The notes under the pieces: model-generated
What the model was told of the DNA's origin: nothing
The model's input: only the letters and a program-made list of their open reading frames with translations
Database searches by the model: none
Program-made: the position numbers and the translations under genes
Origin: Aliiglaciecola sp. LCG003
GTDB lineage: Bacteria > Pseudomonadota > Gammaproteobacteria > Enterobacterales > Alteromonadaceae
DNA: 64,000 nt
Direction of reading: 5' to 3'
Assembly (NCBI RefSeq): GCF_030316135.1
Contig: NZ_CP128185.1
Coordinates: 2,418,001-2,482,000 of the forward strand
Shown: in pieces, positions 20,828-29,227 of the stretch
Layout of the letters: each line of letters starts with the position of its first letter
Position numbering within the stretch: position 1 is the stretch's first letter

Positions 20828-22480
20828 TCAAAAAACCAATGCCTCGGCACGCCCCCCCTGCTCTGAGCCTGCATCTAAACCTTGTTCATTTCGTATAATC
20901 ATCTGAACCTCACCAAATCTTTTTTTGAGCATGCCATAGCCTAACTTTTCGAGACCTGAAATCGTATCCATGGAAATACCACCATAATATTCAATTTGAT
21001 TTTTAGGCCACAACTGGTGGTGGGTACGAGGTGCATTTGCAGCATCCTGTGCATTCATACCAAATTCCAACGCATTGAGAATAGATTGGTAAACTGAGCT
21101 GATGATTGTGGTGCCGCCCGGTGAGCCTGTTACCAATTTAATCTGTTCATTGTGCAGCACTATCGTAGGTGACATGGAGGACAACATCCGCTTGCCTGCT
21201 TGTATTTCATTGGCTGAACCACCAATTGCACCATACACGTTGGCGCTACCTGGTTTGACGCTGAAATCATCCATTTCATCATTTAGGATAAAACCAGCGC
21301 CCTCTACAATTACCCCGCTGCCAAAGGTATAATTAATTGTAGTGGTGTTGGACACTGCATTGCCCCATTGGTCGACAATTGAAAAATGGGTGGTGTCGCG
21401 ACTTTCCTGTAAACCGCGTTGGATATTGGCAGTTACCGATATTTCACTCAATGACACCTCTTTGCTACGTTGCACTAAATAGTCATGGTCAAGAAGTTGT
21501 TGTTGCGGTACTTCAACAAAATCGGGATCACCTAAATACTCTGCTCGGTCTGCAAACACACGTTTTCCAATCTCAGCCAGTAGATGAATATACGCGCCTG
21601 AATTGTGGCTCATCTGTGGGGTTTTACGCAGGTCAAACATGGTGAGCCATTGTAGTACTGCAATACCACCCGAACTTGGCGGAGGGGCGGTTAAAATCTG
21701 ATATTCCCGCCAGGATTTTTGAATCGGTGCACGCCATTTAGAGCGGTAATCAGCCAGATCCTGTAAATCAATGATACCGCCTTTGTCAGCCATAAATTTA
21801 GTGATTATGTTGGCAGTTTCACCACTATAAAAACCCTCTCTACCATGCTCCGAAATACGCCTTAAAGTAGCAGCCAACTCCGGTTGCTTAAACACACTGC
21901 CAGTTTTTAGCTTGCCAAAATAGTCAGCAAAATTGACCTTTACTTGGTCTTGCTCGAAACTGTTAAGTCTCCATTCAATATTATCAACCAAATTTTGATG
22001 CACAACGAAGCCCTGCTCGGCTAATTTTATTGCCGGCGCTAATAAGGTTTCCCAAGGTTTGGTAGCATATTTTTTGTGAGCTTGCCACATGCCATCAACC
22101 GTTCCAGGGACACCTGCAGATAGGATCCCGTACAACGATAAATTCTCTATTACATTGCCCTTTTTATCTAAGTACATATCGCGATGCGCTTTGCTAGGCG
22201 CGACTTCCCTATAATCCAGAAAGTCAGCCAGCTTATCTTTATAGACCAACATAAAACCACCACCACCAATATTGCCCGCCTCAGGCAAGGTAACCGCCAG
22301 AACAAACTGTGCGGCTATTGCAGCATCAATGGCATTGCCCCCGTCAAGCATTACTTGCTTGGCTACCTCAGCACTATATTTGTCAGGCATGGCAACGGCA
22401 GCCTGAGAATTAGCTGGTGTTGCAATTGTCGAGGACGCAATAAAATAACTGAACAAAAAAAGACTATAAATTGATCTCAT
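20828..22480 (-). CDS. ggt: Gamma-glutamyltransferase (glutathione hydrolase)
   Basis: Periplasmic N-terminal nucleophile hydrolase that removes or transfers the gamma-glutamyl group of glutathione. The precursor of 550 residues has a signal peptide (residues 1-20) and is expected to cleave itself before Thr363 in DTTHFS, which becomes the nucleophile of the small subunit. Other family marks are GGNAIDAAIAAQFVLAVTLP, GNIGGGGFML, APPPSSGG, and SMSPTIV/TGSPGGTTI in the substrate pocket. Length is normal. It stands alone in the accessory block, with an intergenic repeat upstream. The family is certain. Confidence 0.95.
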   Translation of the reverse strand: MRSIYSLFLFSYFIASSTIATPANSQAAVAMPDKYSAEVAKQVMLDGGNAIDAAIAAQFVLAVTLPEAGNIGGGGFMLVYKDKLADFLDYREVAPSKAHRDMYLDKKGNVIENLSLYGILSAGVPGTVDGMWQAHKKYATKPWETLLAPAIKLAEQGFVVHQNLVDNIEWRLNSFEQDQVKVNFADYFGKLKTGSVFKQPELAATLRRISEHGREGFYSGETANIITKFMADKGGIIDLQDLADYRSKWRAPIQKSWREYQILTAPPPSSGGIAVLQWLTMFDLRKTPQMSHNSGAYIHLLAEIGKRVFADRAEYLGDPDFVEVPQQQLLDHDYLVQRSKEVSLSEISVTANIQRGLQESRDTTHFSIVDQWGNAVSNTTTINYTFGSGVIVEGAGFILNDEMDDFSVKPGSANVYGAIGGSANEIQAGKRMLSSMSPTIVLHNEQIKLVTGSPGGTTIISSVYQSILNALEFGMNAQDAANAPRTHHQLWPKNQIEYYGGISMDTISGLEKLGYGMLKKRFGEVQMIIRNEQGLDAGSEQGGRAEALVF

Positions 22481-22606
22481 ATTATTCCTGATAGCTTAAT
22501 TGGATAAAGTTGTTATTCGACATTACTACACTTGTGCAAATTAGCCATAGCAACAATTACCCCTCAAAGAAAATAATTATGGGTGACTTAATAAATCTTA
22601 TATACC

Positions 22607-22634
22607 TGTCGAATTCTATACCGCCTTCTCGACA
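22607..22634. repeat. Dispersed hairpin repeat, copy 1
   Basis: Stem TGTCGA/TCGACA with a 16-base loop. A second copy at 25752-25779 has the same stem length and loop length, 12 of 16 identical loop bases, and one stem pair changed from G-C to T-A. Short flanking blocks (GACACC.ATGTTAAA and TGTCTTGATA) are shared in permuted order, at 22665-22706 here and at 25695-25747 there. Probably a REP-like intergenic element; function unknown. Confidence 0.55.
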
Positions 22635-22638
22635 AACA

Positions 22639-22664
22639 ATTAACGAATTAACGAAAATTAACGA
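22639..22664. repeat. ATTAACGA short tandem repeat
   Basis: Three copies of ATTAACGA at 22639-22646, 22647-22654 and 22657-22664, beside copy 1 of the hairpin repeat. Confidence 0.7.
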
Positions 22665-22824
22665 GACACCCATGTTAAACGCATAAAATAATCGTGGATG
22701 TCTTGATAAATAATGCTGATAAATATTTTTCAAAAAGGATAGTTTTCCAGTGTTTTCCAAATAATTGGAGAAGACCGCTTGTTGGTTAGCTTTTGGAAAT
22801 CGTATAAGTCGAGAGTGCTTTTAG

Positions 22825-24420
22825 TTATCTAGCAATGTTCGGAACGTACAGTGTAATTTTTGTGCCCATATTGATATTGGATTCAGCAGTGATTTTTCCT
22901 TCCATATTTTGTGTCACGAGATTATAGACAATATTCATCCCTAAGCCGGTTCCACCATTATTTCGCTTAGTCGTGAAAAACGGATCGAATAAATGCTTCA
23001 AAGTATCTACCGTCATACCTACGCCGTTATCGACAATTTCTATGATCGTCCACATCTCATTTTGTGTGAGAGATAACAATATATTTTTGTTTTCGATTCC
23101 TTCGAAAGCATGCAAAACCGCATTATTAATAATATTATTAATCACTTGAGCCAGAAATCCCGGGTCAATAAATGTATTAGTTTTTTCCCCCTGAATGCGC
23201 CAGCTAATTTTATTCTTTTTAAGCATTACGGCCATGGTCAGCATAACTTCATTTAGATACTGATGAACATCGACATTACGCCTTTGACTTAAAGTTTGAT
23301 CCGTAGAAACTTGTTTAAAGCTTGCAATTAAATCCACGCAACGTTGCAGATTTCTTGTCGCCAATTCTTGCGCTTGATCCAGTTCTTTTAAAAAACTGAC
23401 CAGTTCACTCTTTTTAATGCTATCGCGAAGGATATTCTCTGACAATTCTTTGGATTTAGACTGAATAAAGGATGCGCTGGTGATTGCGATACCCAATGGC
23501 GTATTTAATTCATGTGCCACGCCAGCAATGAGCTGACCTAATGCTGCAAACTTCTCTTGTTCAACTAACTGAGTTTGCAATTGTTGGAGTTGTTGATAAG
23601 AATTTTCCAGTTCACTTTTATCCTTTTGAATTTTAATGCTATTACTGATTATTTCTTGGTTAGCTTCCTCTAGCTCCTTAGTTCTTTCTTTAACTGAAAT
23701 TTCGAGATGCTGCTGATGATTTTTGATCGCAATTTCATTCTTTGTCAAAATACTGAGTGTCGAATCCAGATCTCTACTGAGGCTTCCCAGTTCGTCATTT
23801 CGTGTTATGCGAAAAGAAACATCCCTTTTACCCTGACCGACTTTATGTGCTACATGGGCTAAAAAACGAATGGATGATGTTAGCCTTCGGGCCGTAAAGA
23901 TCGCAAAGATGATACCTATAAAAATGGCAATAAGGGTATAACCAAGTCCATGCCAAGTAGCAACTTCTAAATTATCAACAATCTCTTTGCGACCAATCCC
24001 CACTCTGGCCCAACCAATTTGAGAATCATTTACAAAGACGGGGGCCGCAACATCTATAAGTATTGGATTCTCAGCTAATATTTGAATACCTGATTGCGCA
24101 TTAAGCAATGTCAGACTGACGTCATCGGTTAAATATTTTCCGACTTTGTCTCGCTGAGTATAGCCTAGTACCTTATTATTCATATCGAGGAAAAGAGCAT
24201 ATTTCAATTTTGGAAAATCACTTTGAGAGGTGATGAGTTCTTCCATCCCCATATAATCATTGGAGAGTATCCAGTAGCTGCCATTGGCAGCGAACACTTT
24301 TGCTAATGCTATCGCTTCTTGTTTATTTTGCTCGGTTAAAAACAGTTTTTGCCGATTGACCAGATCAAAAATAAAGATAGTCATTAAAATGGCATGCACA
24401 AGAGTGATTCCCAGGATCAA
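22825..24420 (-). CDS. Membrane sensor histidine kinase
   Basis: Histidine kinase with an N-terminal TM helix, a periplasmic sensor of about 130 residues (Cache-like, with YALFLDMNNKVLGYT), a second TM near 157-177, HAMP, a long coiled coil (about 225-290), HisKA with His303 in GVAHELNTPLG, and an ATPase domain (NNIINNAVLHAF, DNGVGM, GGTGLGM). No receiver domain and no response regulator are adjacent. It follows the binding-protein gene by 50 bases on the same strand, suggesting that protein presents a ligand to this sensor. The start is uncertain: the TTG at 24418-24420 falls inside the first TM helix, while the open frame extends up to 24468 without ATG, GTG or TTG, so an unusual start (ATT at 24466-24468) is possible. 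Confidence 0.88.
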   Translation of the reverse strand: MILGITLVHAILMTIFIFDLVNRQKLFLTEQNKQEAIALAKVFAANGSYWILSNDYMGMEELITSQSDFPKLKYALFLDMNNKVLGYTQRDKVGKYLTDDVSLTLLNAQSGIQILAENPILIDVAAPVFVNDSQIGWARVGIGRKEIVDNLEVATWHGLGYTLIAIFIGIIFAIFTARRLTSSIRFLAHVAHKVGQGKRDVSFRITRNDELGSLSRDLDSTLSILTKNEIAIKNHQQHLEISVKERTKELEEANQEIISNSIKIQKDKSELENSYQQLQQLQTQLVEQEKFAALGQLIAGVAHELNTPLGIAITSASFIQSKSKELSENILRDSIKKSELVSFLKELDQAQELATRNLQRCVDLIASFKQVSTDQTLSQRRNVDVHQYLNEVMLTMAVMLKKNKISWRIQGEKTNTFIDPGFLAQVINNIINNAVLHAFEGIENKNILLSLTQNEMWTIIEIVDNGVGMTVDTLKHLFDPFFTTKRNNGGTGLGMNIVYNLVTQNMEGKITAESNINMGTKITLYVPNIAR

Positions 24421-24470
24421 TTGTCTAGTTATTGATTTGCTAAAAAACTGATTTATCCAAGATAAAATTT

Positions 24471-25409
24471 TTATTGGGTTCTCACTTCTTTATTAAATAT
24501 TTTAATAAAGTCACGAATTGACTGATAAGTATCATTATCCGCGCCCTCGAACCTAGACAATTCCATTCGCGCTAAAACATTTTTTCCTTCTTCAGTTTTG
24601 TGCAAGTTTATTAATAAGAACCTAACTTTTTGTACTAATTCTTCCGGTACACTAGGCAATACTACCAGAGCATTATTTAGCAATGGCTCTGTTTGCCATT
24701 TAATGAATAATTGGTCTGCGAGTTCCGGACGTTCTTTGATTAGCGCTTTCCAGGGAGGAGGCCAGGTTGCCGCGGCACTAGTTTGTCCTAAAAAAACACT
24801 CATTATTGATGATTCCTGTGAACCAACGTAACGGTTGTCCAATTCAGTCAAAACATTAACACCATTTTTTTGCAAGAAATATTGTGGCAACATAGTGGCC
24901 GCCAAGGCACTAGGGGCAGGATAACTAATCGACTTTCCTTTAAGATCAGTAATATTTTTAATATCACTGTCTCGTCTAACTAAAATAATACCTTTAAAGT
25001 TTTCATCATCACCCATTTTGGCAAAAACATTATATCCCCGGTCAATTGCATTGATAGTTTGGTAAGGATTTGGCAATGAGAAATCGAATTTATGCGTATA
25101 TAATTTTTCGTTGTAAGATTCATAATTGCGCGAAGCCTCAAGCTTAAAATTGACTCCGTCGATATTTTTTGACAAATATTCCATTAAAGGTGAAAACACT
25201 TCAAACAGCAGTTGTGGATTGTGTAATGGATGTACTCCGAATACATATTGTGTATCTGCACTGACTGAGATATCCGAAAAGGTTGGCTTATAGATGGGTG
25301 TTGATTCAGGTTCACACCCTAGCAAAAGACTTGCTATTAGCAATAGCCCAGTATTTAGCAAGCATTTTTGAAAGTTCTTTAATGGTTGATTTAAAAAAAT
25401 AAAAATCAA
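24471..25409 (-). CDS. Phosphonate-type periplasmic binding lipoprotein (PhnD-like)
   Basis: Substrate-binding lipoprotein of 312 residues in the PhnD/SsuA/transferrin-like superfamily. A basic n-region and hydrophobic core end in the lipobox LLGC (Cys32). FGVHPLHNPQ, FSLPNPYQTINAI, DLKGKSISYPAPSALAATML and a C-terminal helical lobe are typical of phosphate/phosphonate-type binding proteins. No ABC permease or ATPase is nearby; the next gene downstream is a histidine kinase. The likely role is therefore ligand sensing rather than import, as in other PhnD-kinase pairs. The start codon is TTG with a weak ribosome site. The ligand cannot be assigned. Confidence 0.85.
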   Translation of the reverse strand: MIFIFLNQPLKNFQKCLLNTGLLLIASLLLGCEPESTPIYKPTFSDISVSADTQYVFGVHPLHNPQLLFEVFSPLMEYLSKNIDGVNFKLEASRNYESYNEKLYTHKFDFSLPNPYQTINAIDRGYNVFAKMGDDENFKGIILVRRDSDIKNITDLKGKSISYPAPSALAATMLPQYFLQKNGVNVLTELDNRYVGSQESSIMSVFLGQTSAAATWPPPWKALIKERPELADQLFIKWQTEPLLNNALVVLPSVPEELVQKVRFLLINLHKTEEGKNVLARMELSRFEGADNDTYQSIRDFIKIFNKEVRTQ

Positions 25410-25751
25410 AATTTATTAAGCCTGTAAATGACGAAAAATACAAAAATGGTTGGATAAAATATAACAGATTATCCGCACTTCATATATTGTAGACTAAATA
25501 ACTTACCTGTTTTCTATTAATAGACCATTAGCGGTTTGCCAGCAAACAATGGTGTCAGCATTAATTACTGCCAATTATATAAATCACAAAGACTCCAAAC
25601 AAAACTCAATCCTATGAATTACAGCCTTATTTTTCCAGCCTCATCTAAGAGATGAGGTACAGCCATGCGCTACTCAAGCTTGGTGAATTACCATGACACC
25701 TATGTTAAAGAATTACTAACAATTACCAAGACATATATGTCTTGATAGTGC

Positions 25752-25779
25752 TTTCGAATCCTGTGCTGCCTTCTCGAAA
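25752..25779. repeat. Dispersed hairpin repeat, copy 2
   Basis: Stem TTTCGA/TCGAAA with a 16-base loop. See copy 1 at 22607-22634: same geometry with one compensated base pair. It is preceded by the palindrome CAAGACATATATGTCTTG at 25727-25744. Confidence 0.55.
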
Positions 25780-25804
25780 TAACAATGCAATGGTTAAATA
25801 TTTA

Positions 25805-25837
25805 GTGACTAGAAAATAATACTGTATATAATAACAG
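25805..25837 (+). promoter_or_regulatory. umuDC promoter with LexA (SOS) box
   Basis: CTGTATATAATAACAG at 25822-25837 is a near-consensus gammaproteobacterial LexA box (CTGT-N8-ACAG). It contains TATAAT (25827-25832), and GTGACT at 25805-25810 is a fair -35 with a 16-base spacer. LexA would cover the -10. The predicted start point lies at or within two or three bases of the umuD ATG at 25841. Confidence 0.88.
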
Positions 25838-25840
25838 TGT

Positions 25841-26245
25841 ATGTTGAAGTTTATTCCTATTAAAGCCCATGCGGGCATCATCGGTTTTGAGTCTCCTGCA
25901 GCTGAATATACCCAGCTTGGACTTGATTTAGACCAACTCCTTATTGATCATCCATCCGCAACCTACATTGGTATTGCTGATGGTGAATCAATGAAAGGTG
26001 ATGGTATTTTTTCAGGTGACTTACTGATCGTCGATCGTGCTCAGTCTATAAAAGATCAAGATGTAGTGGTCGCTAATCTCAATGGTGTGTTTGTCTGCAA
26101 AAAAATAGATAAGATACAAAGGTGTTTAGTGTCATCTAGTATTGGCTTCGCACCGTATTTTTTACGTGAAGGTGATGAGTTTCAAATCGAAGGCGTCGTT
26201 ACACGCTCTGTAAGATTGCACCGTCCGTTTAAAAAGAGACTTTGA
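25841..26245 (+). CDS. umuD: SOS mutagenesis protein UmuD
   Basis: S24-family self-cleaving protein; after RecA-stimulated cleavage UmuD' joins UmuC to form DNA polymerase V. Of 134 residues, the catalytic dyad is Ser50 (GESM) and Lys87 (FVCKKI). The cleavage site is probably Ala11-Gly12 (AHAGI), a LexA-type Ala-Gly bond instead of the Cys-Gly of E. coli UmuD, leaving a short leader. SPAAEY and LLIDHPSATY match the family. The ATG lies 3 bases after a LexA box with no Shine-Dalgarno sequence, so the mRNA is probably leaderless. The stop overlaps the umuC start (TGATG). Confidence 0.95.
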   Translation: MLKFIPIKAHAGIIGFESPAAEYTQLGLDLDQLLIDHPSATYIGIADGESMKGDGIFSGDLLIVDRAQSIKDQDVVVANLNGVFVCKKIDKIQRCLVSSSIGFAPYFLREGDEFQIEGVVTRSVRLHRPFKKRL

Positions 26246-27510
26246 TGTACGCGTTATGTGACGTGAACAGCATGTATGCCAGCTGTGAAAAAGTGTTTGA
26301 CCCATCTATACGGAAAAAGCCTGTAGTTGTATTAACCAATAACGATGGTTGTATATGTGCTGCATGCGGTATTGCAAAAAGTCTGGGAATTGGCAAAAAG
26401 TTTGTGCCCTATTTTCAAATGAAAAAAGAGCTTAAAGCGGCTGGGGCGATAGTACGCTCTAGCAATTACGAGCTTTATGCCGATTTAAGTAAGCGACTCA
26501 TGGACACCTGCGCTCGCTTTGCTCCTGAAATTAATGTTTATTCAATTGATGAGTGTTTTCTGTATTACGGCAAAAACAAATCTGCCCCACCCCAAGGATG
26601 GCAGGAACTTGCATCAAGTATAAGAAAAACGGTGTGGCGTGAGGTCAGATTACCCATAGGTATTGGCATGGGAGAAACCCCCACGCTGGCCAAGGCAGCA
26701 AATCATGCTTCAAAAAGAATCGATGGTTTTAGCGGTATAGCGGTTATTGATGATGATGCTAAGCGAAAGCTGATCCTTTCCCAAATGGCGGTAACTGATA
26801 TTTGGGGAATTGGCCAGAGACTGGGCAGACGACTCAAGGTAATGGGAATCGATACTGCGCTGGATCTAGCCAATCAGGATCCAACAAAGATCAGAAAAGA
26901 CTTTTCTATTTTAGTGGAAAGTACAGTTCGGGAGCTAAACGGCGAAGTTCGTCATAGCTGGGATGATGCCAGAGCTGCAAAAAAGGAAATATATAGCACC
27001 CGAAGCTTCGGGCAGCGTATTACAGAGCTTGAGCAACTGAAATTTGCCATCGCATCACACGCTGAAGTCGTAGCCGCAAAACTAAGAAAACAAAAAAGCT
27101 TAGCCAGTGCAATGACTATCTTTGCATCTAGCTCGCCCCATGATAATGACGGTTATTTTAGCGAGTCGTTTTTTCATCGATTCATGGTACCAACCAATGA
27201 CACGTGCAATATCATCAGTGCAGCGCAAGCCGCAATTCCAAAACTTTTTCAACAGGGTGTACGCTATTATCGCTGTGGAGTGGGATTACTAGATTTGCAT
27301 CGAGAACAACTTTTCCAGTACGACTTATTCAACCCATCGAAGGATAACCCCAAATTGATGACATGCATGGATAGTATCAACGCCAGATTCGGTCGATCAA
27401 CAGTCCATGTTGCGGCAAAAGGGATTGAGCAAAAGTTTGCTATGCGCCGTGCATTCTTGTCACCCCAATACACCACAAAATGGGCAGATATTCCTAAAAT
27501 CATTTGTTGA
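26245..27510 (+). CDS. umuC: DNA polymerase V catalytic subunit UmuC
   Basis: Y-family translesion polymerase acting in SOS mutagenesis. I start at the ATG at 26245, which overlaps the umuD stop, giving 421 residues, the normal length. Catalytic carboxylates are Asp6 (ALCDVNSMYASCE) and Asp-Glu near 101-102 (YSIDECF). VVVLTNNDGC, SSNYELYADLS and GIGMGETPTLAKAANH are the expected palm and fingers motifs, followed by helix-hairpin-helix (IWGIGQRLGRRL) and the little-finger domain. It is translationally coupled to umuD under one LexA box. A plasmid- or phage-borne origin is possible for such operons, but nothing in the sequence proves it here. Confidence 0.95.
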   Translation: MYALCDVNSMYASCEKVFDPSIRKKPVVVLTNNDGCICAACGIAKSLGIGKKFVPYFQMKKELKAAGAIVRSSNYELYADLSKRLMDTCARFAPEINVYSIDECFLYYGKNKSAPPQGWQELASSIRKTVWREVRLPIGIGMGETPTLAKAANHASKRIDGFSGIAVIDDDAKRKLILSQMAVTDIWGIGQRLGRRLKVMGIDTALDLANQDPTKIRKDFSILVESTVRELNGEVRHSWDDARAAKKEIYSTRSFGQRITELEQLKFAIASHAEVVAAKLRKQKSLASAMTIFASSSPHDNDGYFSESFFHRFMVPTNDTCNIISAAQAAIPKLFQQGVRYYRCGVGLLDLHREQLFQYDLFNPSKDNPKLMTCMDSINARFGRSTVHVAAKGIEQKFAMRRAFLSPQYTTKWADIPKIIC

Positions 27511-27705
27511 ATGTATATATCACTTTCAATCCCCTAGCCTAAAGTAATTATATTCACACTTTGCTTACTTAGCTGTGCTGAACATTTAATCACACCGCTG
27601 TGCGCCCTGATAAGACTATGGTGAAAAAACTCTAGAACCCAGTATCAATTTTATATATTTCCGGTTAAGGTTTATAACTTGTTGAATTTAATAGTCTAAT
27701 AAACA

Positions 27706-29139
27706 ATGAAGGCAGACCTTTCTGAGAAGTATTGTACCGATTATCTAGTTATCGGAGCTGGCGCTAGCGGCTTAGCTTTTGTGGATACTTTGGTAAGTGA
27801 ATCCGATGCCACCGTTATTATTATTGATAATCGACACAAGCCTGGCGGACATTGGGTAGACAGTTACTCATTCGTAACACTCCATCAGCCATCCTCGTTT
27901 TATGGCGTTAATTCGAAGGAGCTCAGTAATGGTCGAATCGATGATGCAGGCTTGAATCAGGGGCTAAATGAATTAGCCACAGGTGCGGAAGTTCAAGCTT
28001 ATTATGACAATGTGATGCGTGACACCTTACTGCCTAGTGGCAGGGTAAAGTATTTTCCTTTGTGTGAATATTTAGGTAATGGGCGGGTGAAACACCTGAT
28101 AACGGGGCACGAATTTAGTGTGCAATACAAACAAAAATTAGTCGATAGCACCTATTATAAAACCAGCATCTCCGCTACTCACACTCCTCAATTTGAAATT
28201 GATTCGTCATTGACAATGATACCGCCAAATACATTACCTAGTACCCTTAGCAAAGCTAACCACGGATTTAAGCACTTCACCTTGTTAGGAGGTGGAAAAA
28301 CAGCCATAGATACCTGTTTATGGTTACTGCAAAATCAAGTAGCCCCTGAAAACATCAGTTGGTACATGCCAAGAGATGCATGGTTTCTTGACCGTAAAAA
28401 TACTCAGCCAACGGCAGATTTCTTCACTGATTCTATTGGCGCACAGGCAGCACAACTAGAGTCACTTGCTGAATCTACATCAATTGAAGATTTGTTTTTA
28501 AGGTTAGAGAAGTCTGGAGTGTTATTGCGCCTTGACGGCAATATTATGCCGAGAATGTTTCACGGAGCGACCATCTCTAAAGCTGAATTAGCCCAAATAA
28601 AACGGGTCAAACATATTATCCGCAGAGGTCGTATAACCAAGCTCACTCCGAGCGAAGTAATCTGTACCCAAGGTACCGAGACACCTATCGCGAACAGCCT
28701 CTATATTGATTGCACCGCAAGTGCGATCACTAATTTAGCCATCGAGCCAGTGTTTCAGGGAGACAACATAAAACTGCAAACGGTTAGAGCTTACCAGCCG
28801 ACGTTTAGCGCGGCGTTTATCGCCCATCTAGAGATAACCTATCCTGACAATGAGAAAAAGAATCAACTGAGTAAAGTTGTGCCGCTACCAAACACTGTGG
28901 AAGATTGGATTGAGATGACTTATCGCAATATGATGAATCAGTTTTTCTGGTCTAAAGAACCTGGACTCAAAGAATGGATGCTTAAGCAGCGTTTGGATGG
29001 CTTTGCAAAATTGGTAAGCGAAGTAAGGTTTTATCAATTGGATAAATTAAAAGTACTGAACAGGATGCGCAAGGCAGCCAAACCAGCAATAGCAAAACTA
29101 AAGGTTTACCGAGAATTAATTGCATCTTCAACAAACTAA
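27706..29139 (+). CDS. FAD/NAD(P)-binding oxidoreductase, monooxygenase-like
   Basis: Predicted flavoprotein of 477 residues. The N-terminal dinucleotide fold has GAGASGLAF at about 18-26 with the acidic strand end IIIDNRHKPGGHW. This GGHW and the following TLHQPSSFYGV resemble flavin-containing monooxygenases. A second nucleotide-binding motif, LGGGKTAID near 195-203, fits NAD(P)H. The C-terminal ~100 residues are helical and basic (RMRKAAKPAIAKLKVYREL). No substrate can be assigned, and neighbours give no clue because it sits alone between umuC and a broken kinase. The weak ribosome site leaves the start slightly uncertain. Confidence 0.83.
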   Translation: MKADLSEKYCTDYLVIGAGASGLAFVDTLVSESDATVIIIDNRHKPGGHWVDSYSFVTLHQPSSFYGVNSKELSNGRIDDAGLNQGLNELATGAEVQAYYDNVMRDTLLPSGRVKYFPLCEYLGNGRVKHLITGHEFSVQYKQKLVDSTYYKTSISATHTPQFEIDSSLTMIPPNTLPSTLSKANHGFKHFTLLGGGKTAIDTCLWLLQNQVAPENISWYMPRDAWFLDRKNTQPTADFFTDSIGAQAAQLESLAESTSIEDLFLRLEKSGVLLRLDGNIMPRMFHGATISKAELAQIKRVKHIIRRGRITKLTPSEVICTQGTETPIANSLYIDCTASAITNLAIEPVFQGDNIKLQTVRAYQPTFSAAFIAHLEITYPDNEKKNQLSKVVPLPNTVEDWIEMTYRNMMNQFFWSKEPGLKEWMLKQRLDGFAKLVSEVRFYQLDKLKVLNRMRKAAKPAIAKLKVYRELIASSTN

Positions 29140-29227
29140 TAGGATGGTTTGACAACTGCATCGGCAATGAATAAACGATTTATCAGGCTTGAATTGGCTT
29201 GATATAGAATCTCGAGAATGGCAACTG

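Larger units (their letters stand above)
22481..22824. other. Intergenic region upstream of ggt
   Basis: 344 bases between the histidine-kinase stop and the ggt start. It holds the hairpin repeat at 22607-22634 and three ATTAACGA repeats. A 67-codon minus-strand reading frame (22557-22760) runs through the repeat and is judged spurious. Confidence 0.55.
25410..25840. other. Divergent region between binding lipoprotein and umuD
   Basis: 431 bases without a gene. Contents: a hairpin CCTCATC/GATGAGG (25639-25657), an 18-base perfect palindrome centred on ATAT (25727-25744), copy 2 of the dispersed hairpin repeat, and the SOS promoter of umuD at the right end. Confidence 0.6.

Noticed and set aside
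22639-22664. Short direct repeats considered as a CRISPR array or integron attC
   Set aside because: Units are only 8 bases with no spacers, and the GTTRRRY core of attC sites is not present.
22557-22760. 67-codon minus-strand reading frame upstream of ggt
   Set aside because: It runs through the hairpin repeat and the ATTAACGA repeats, has no ribosome site, and matches no family. Treated as an artefact of the repeat.
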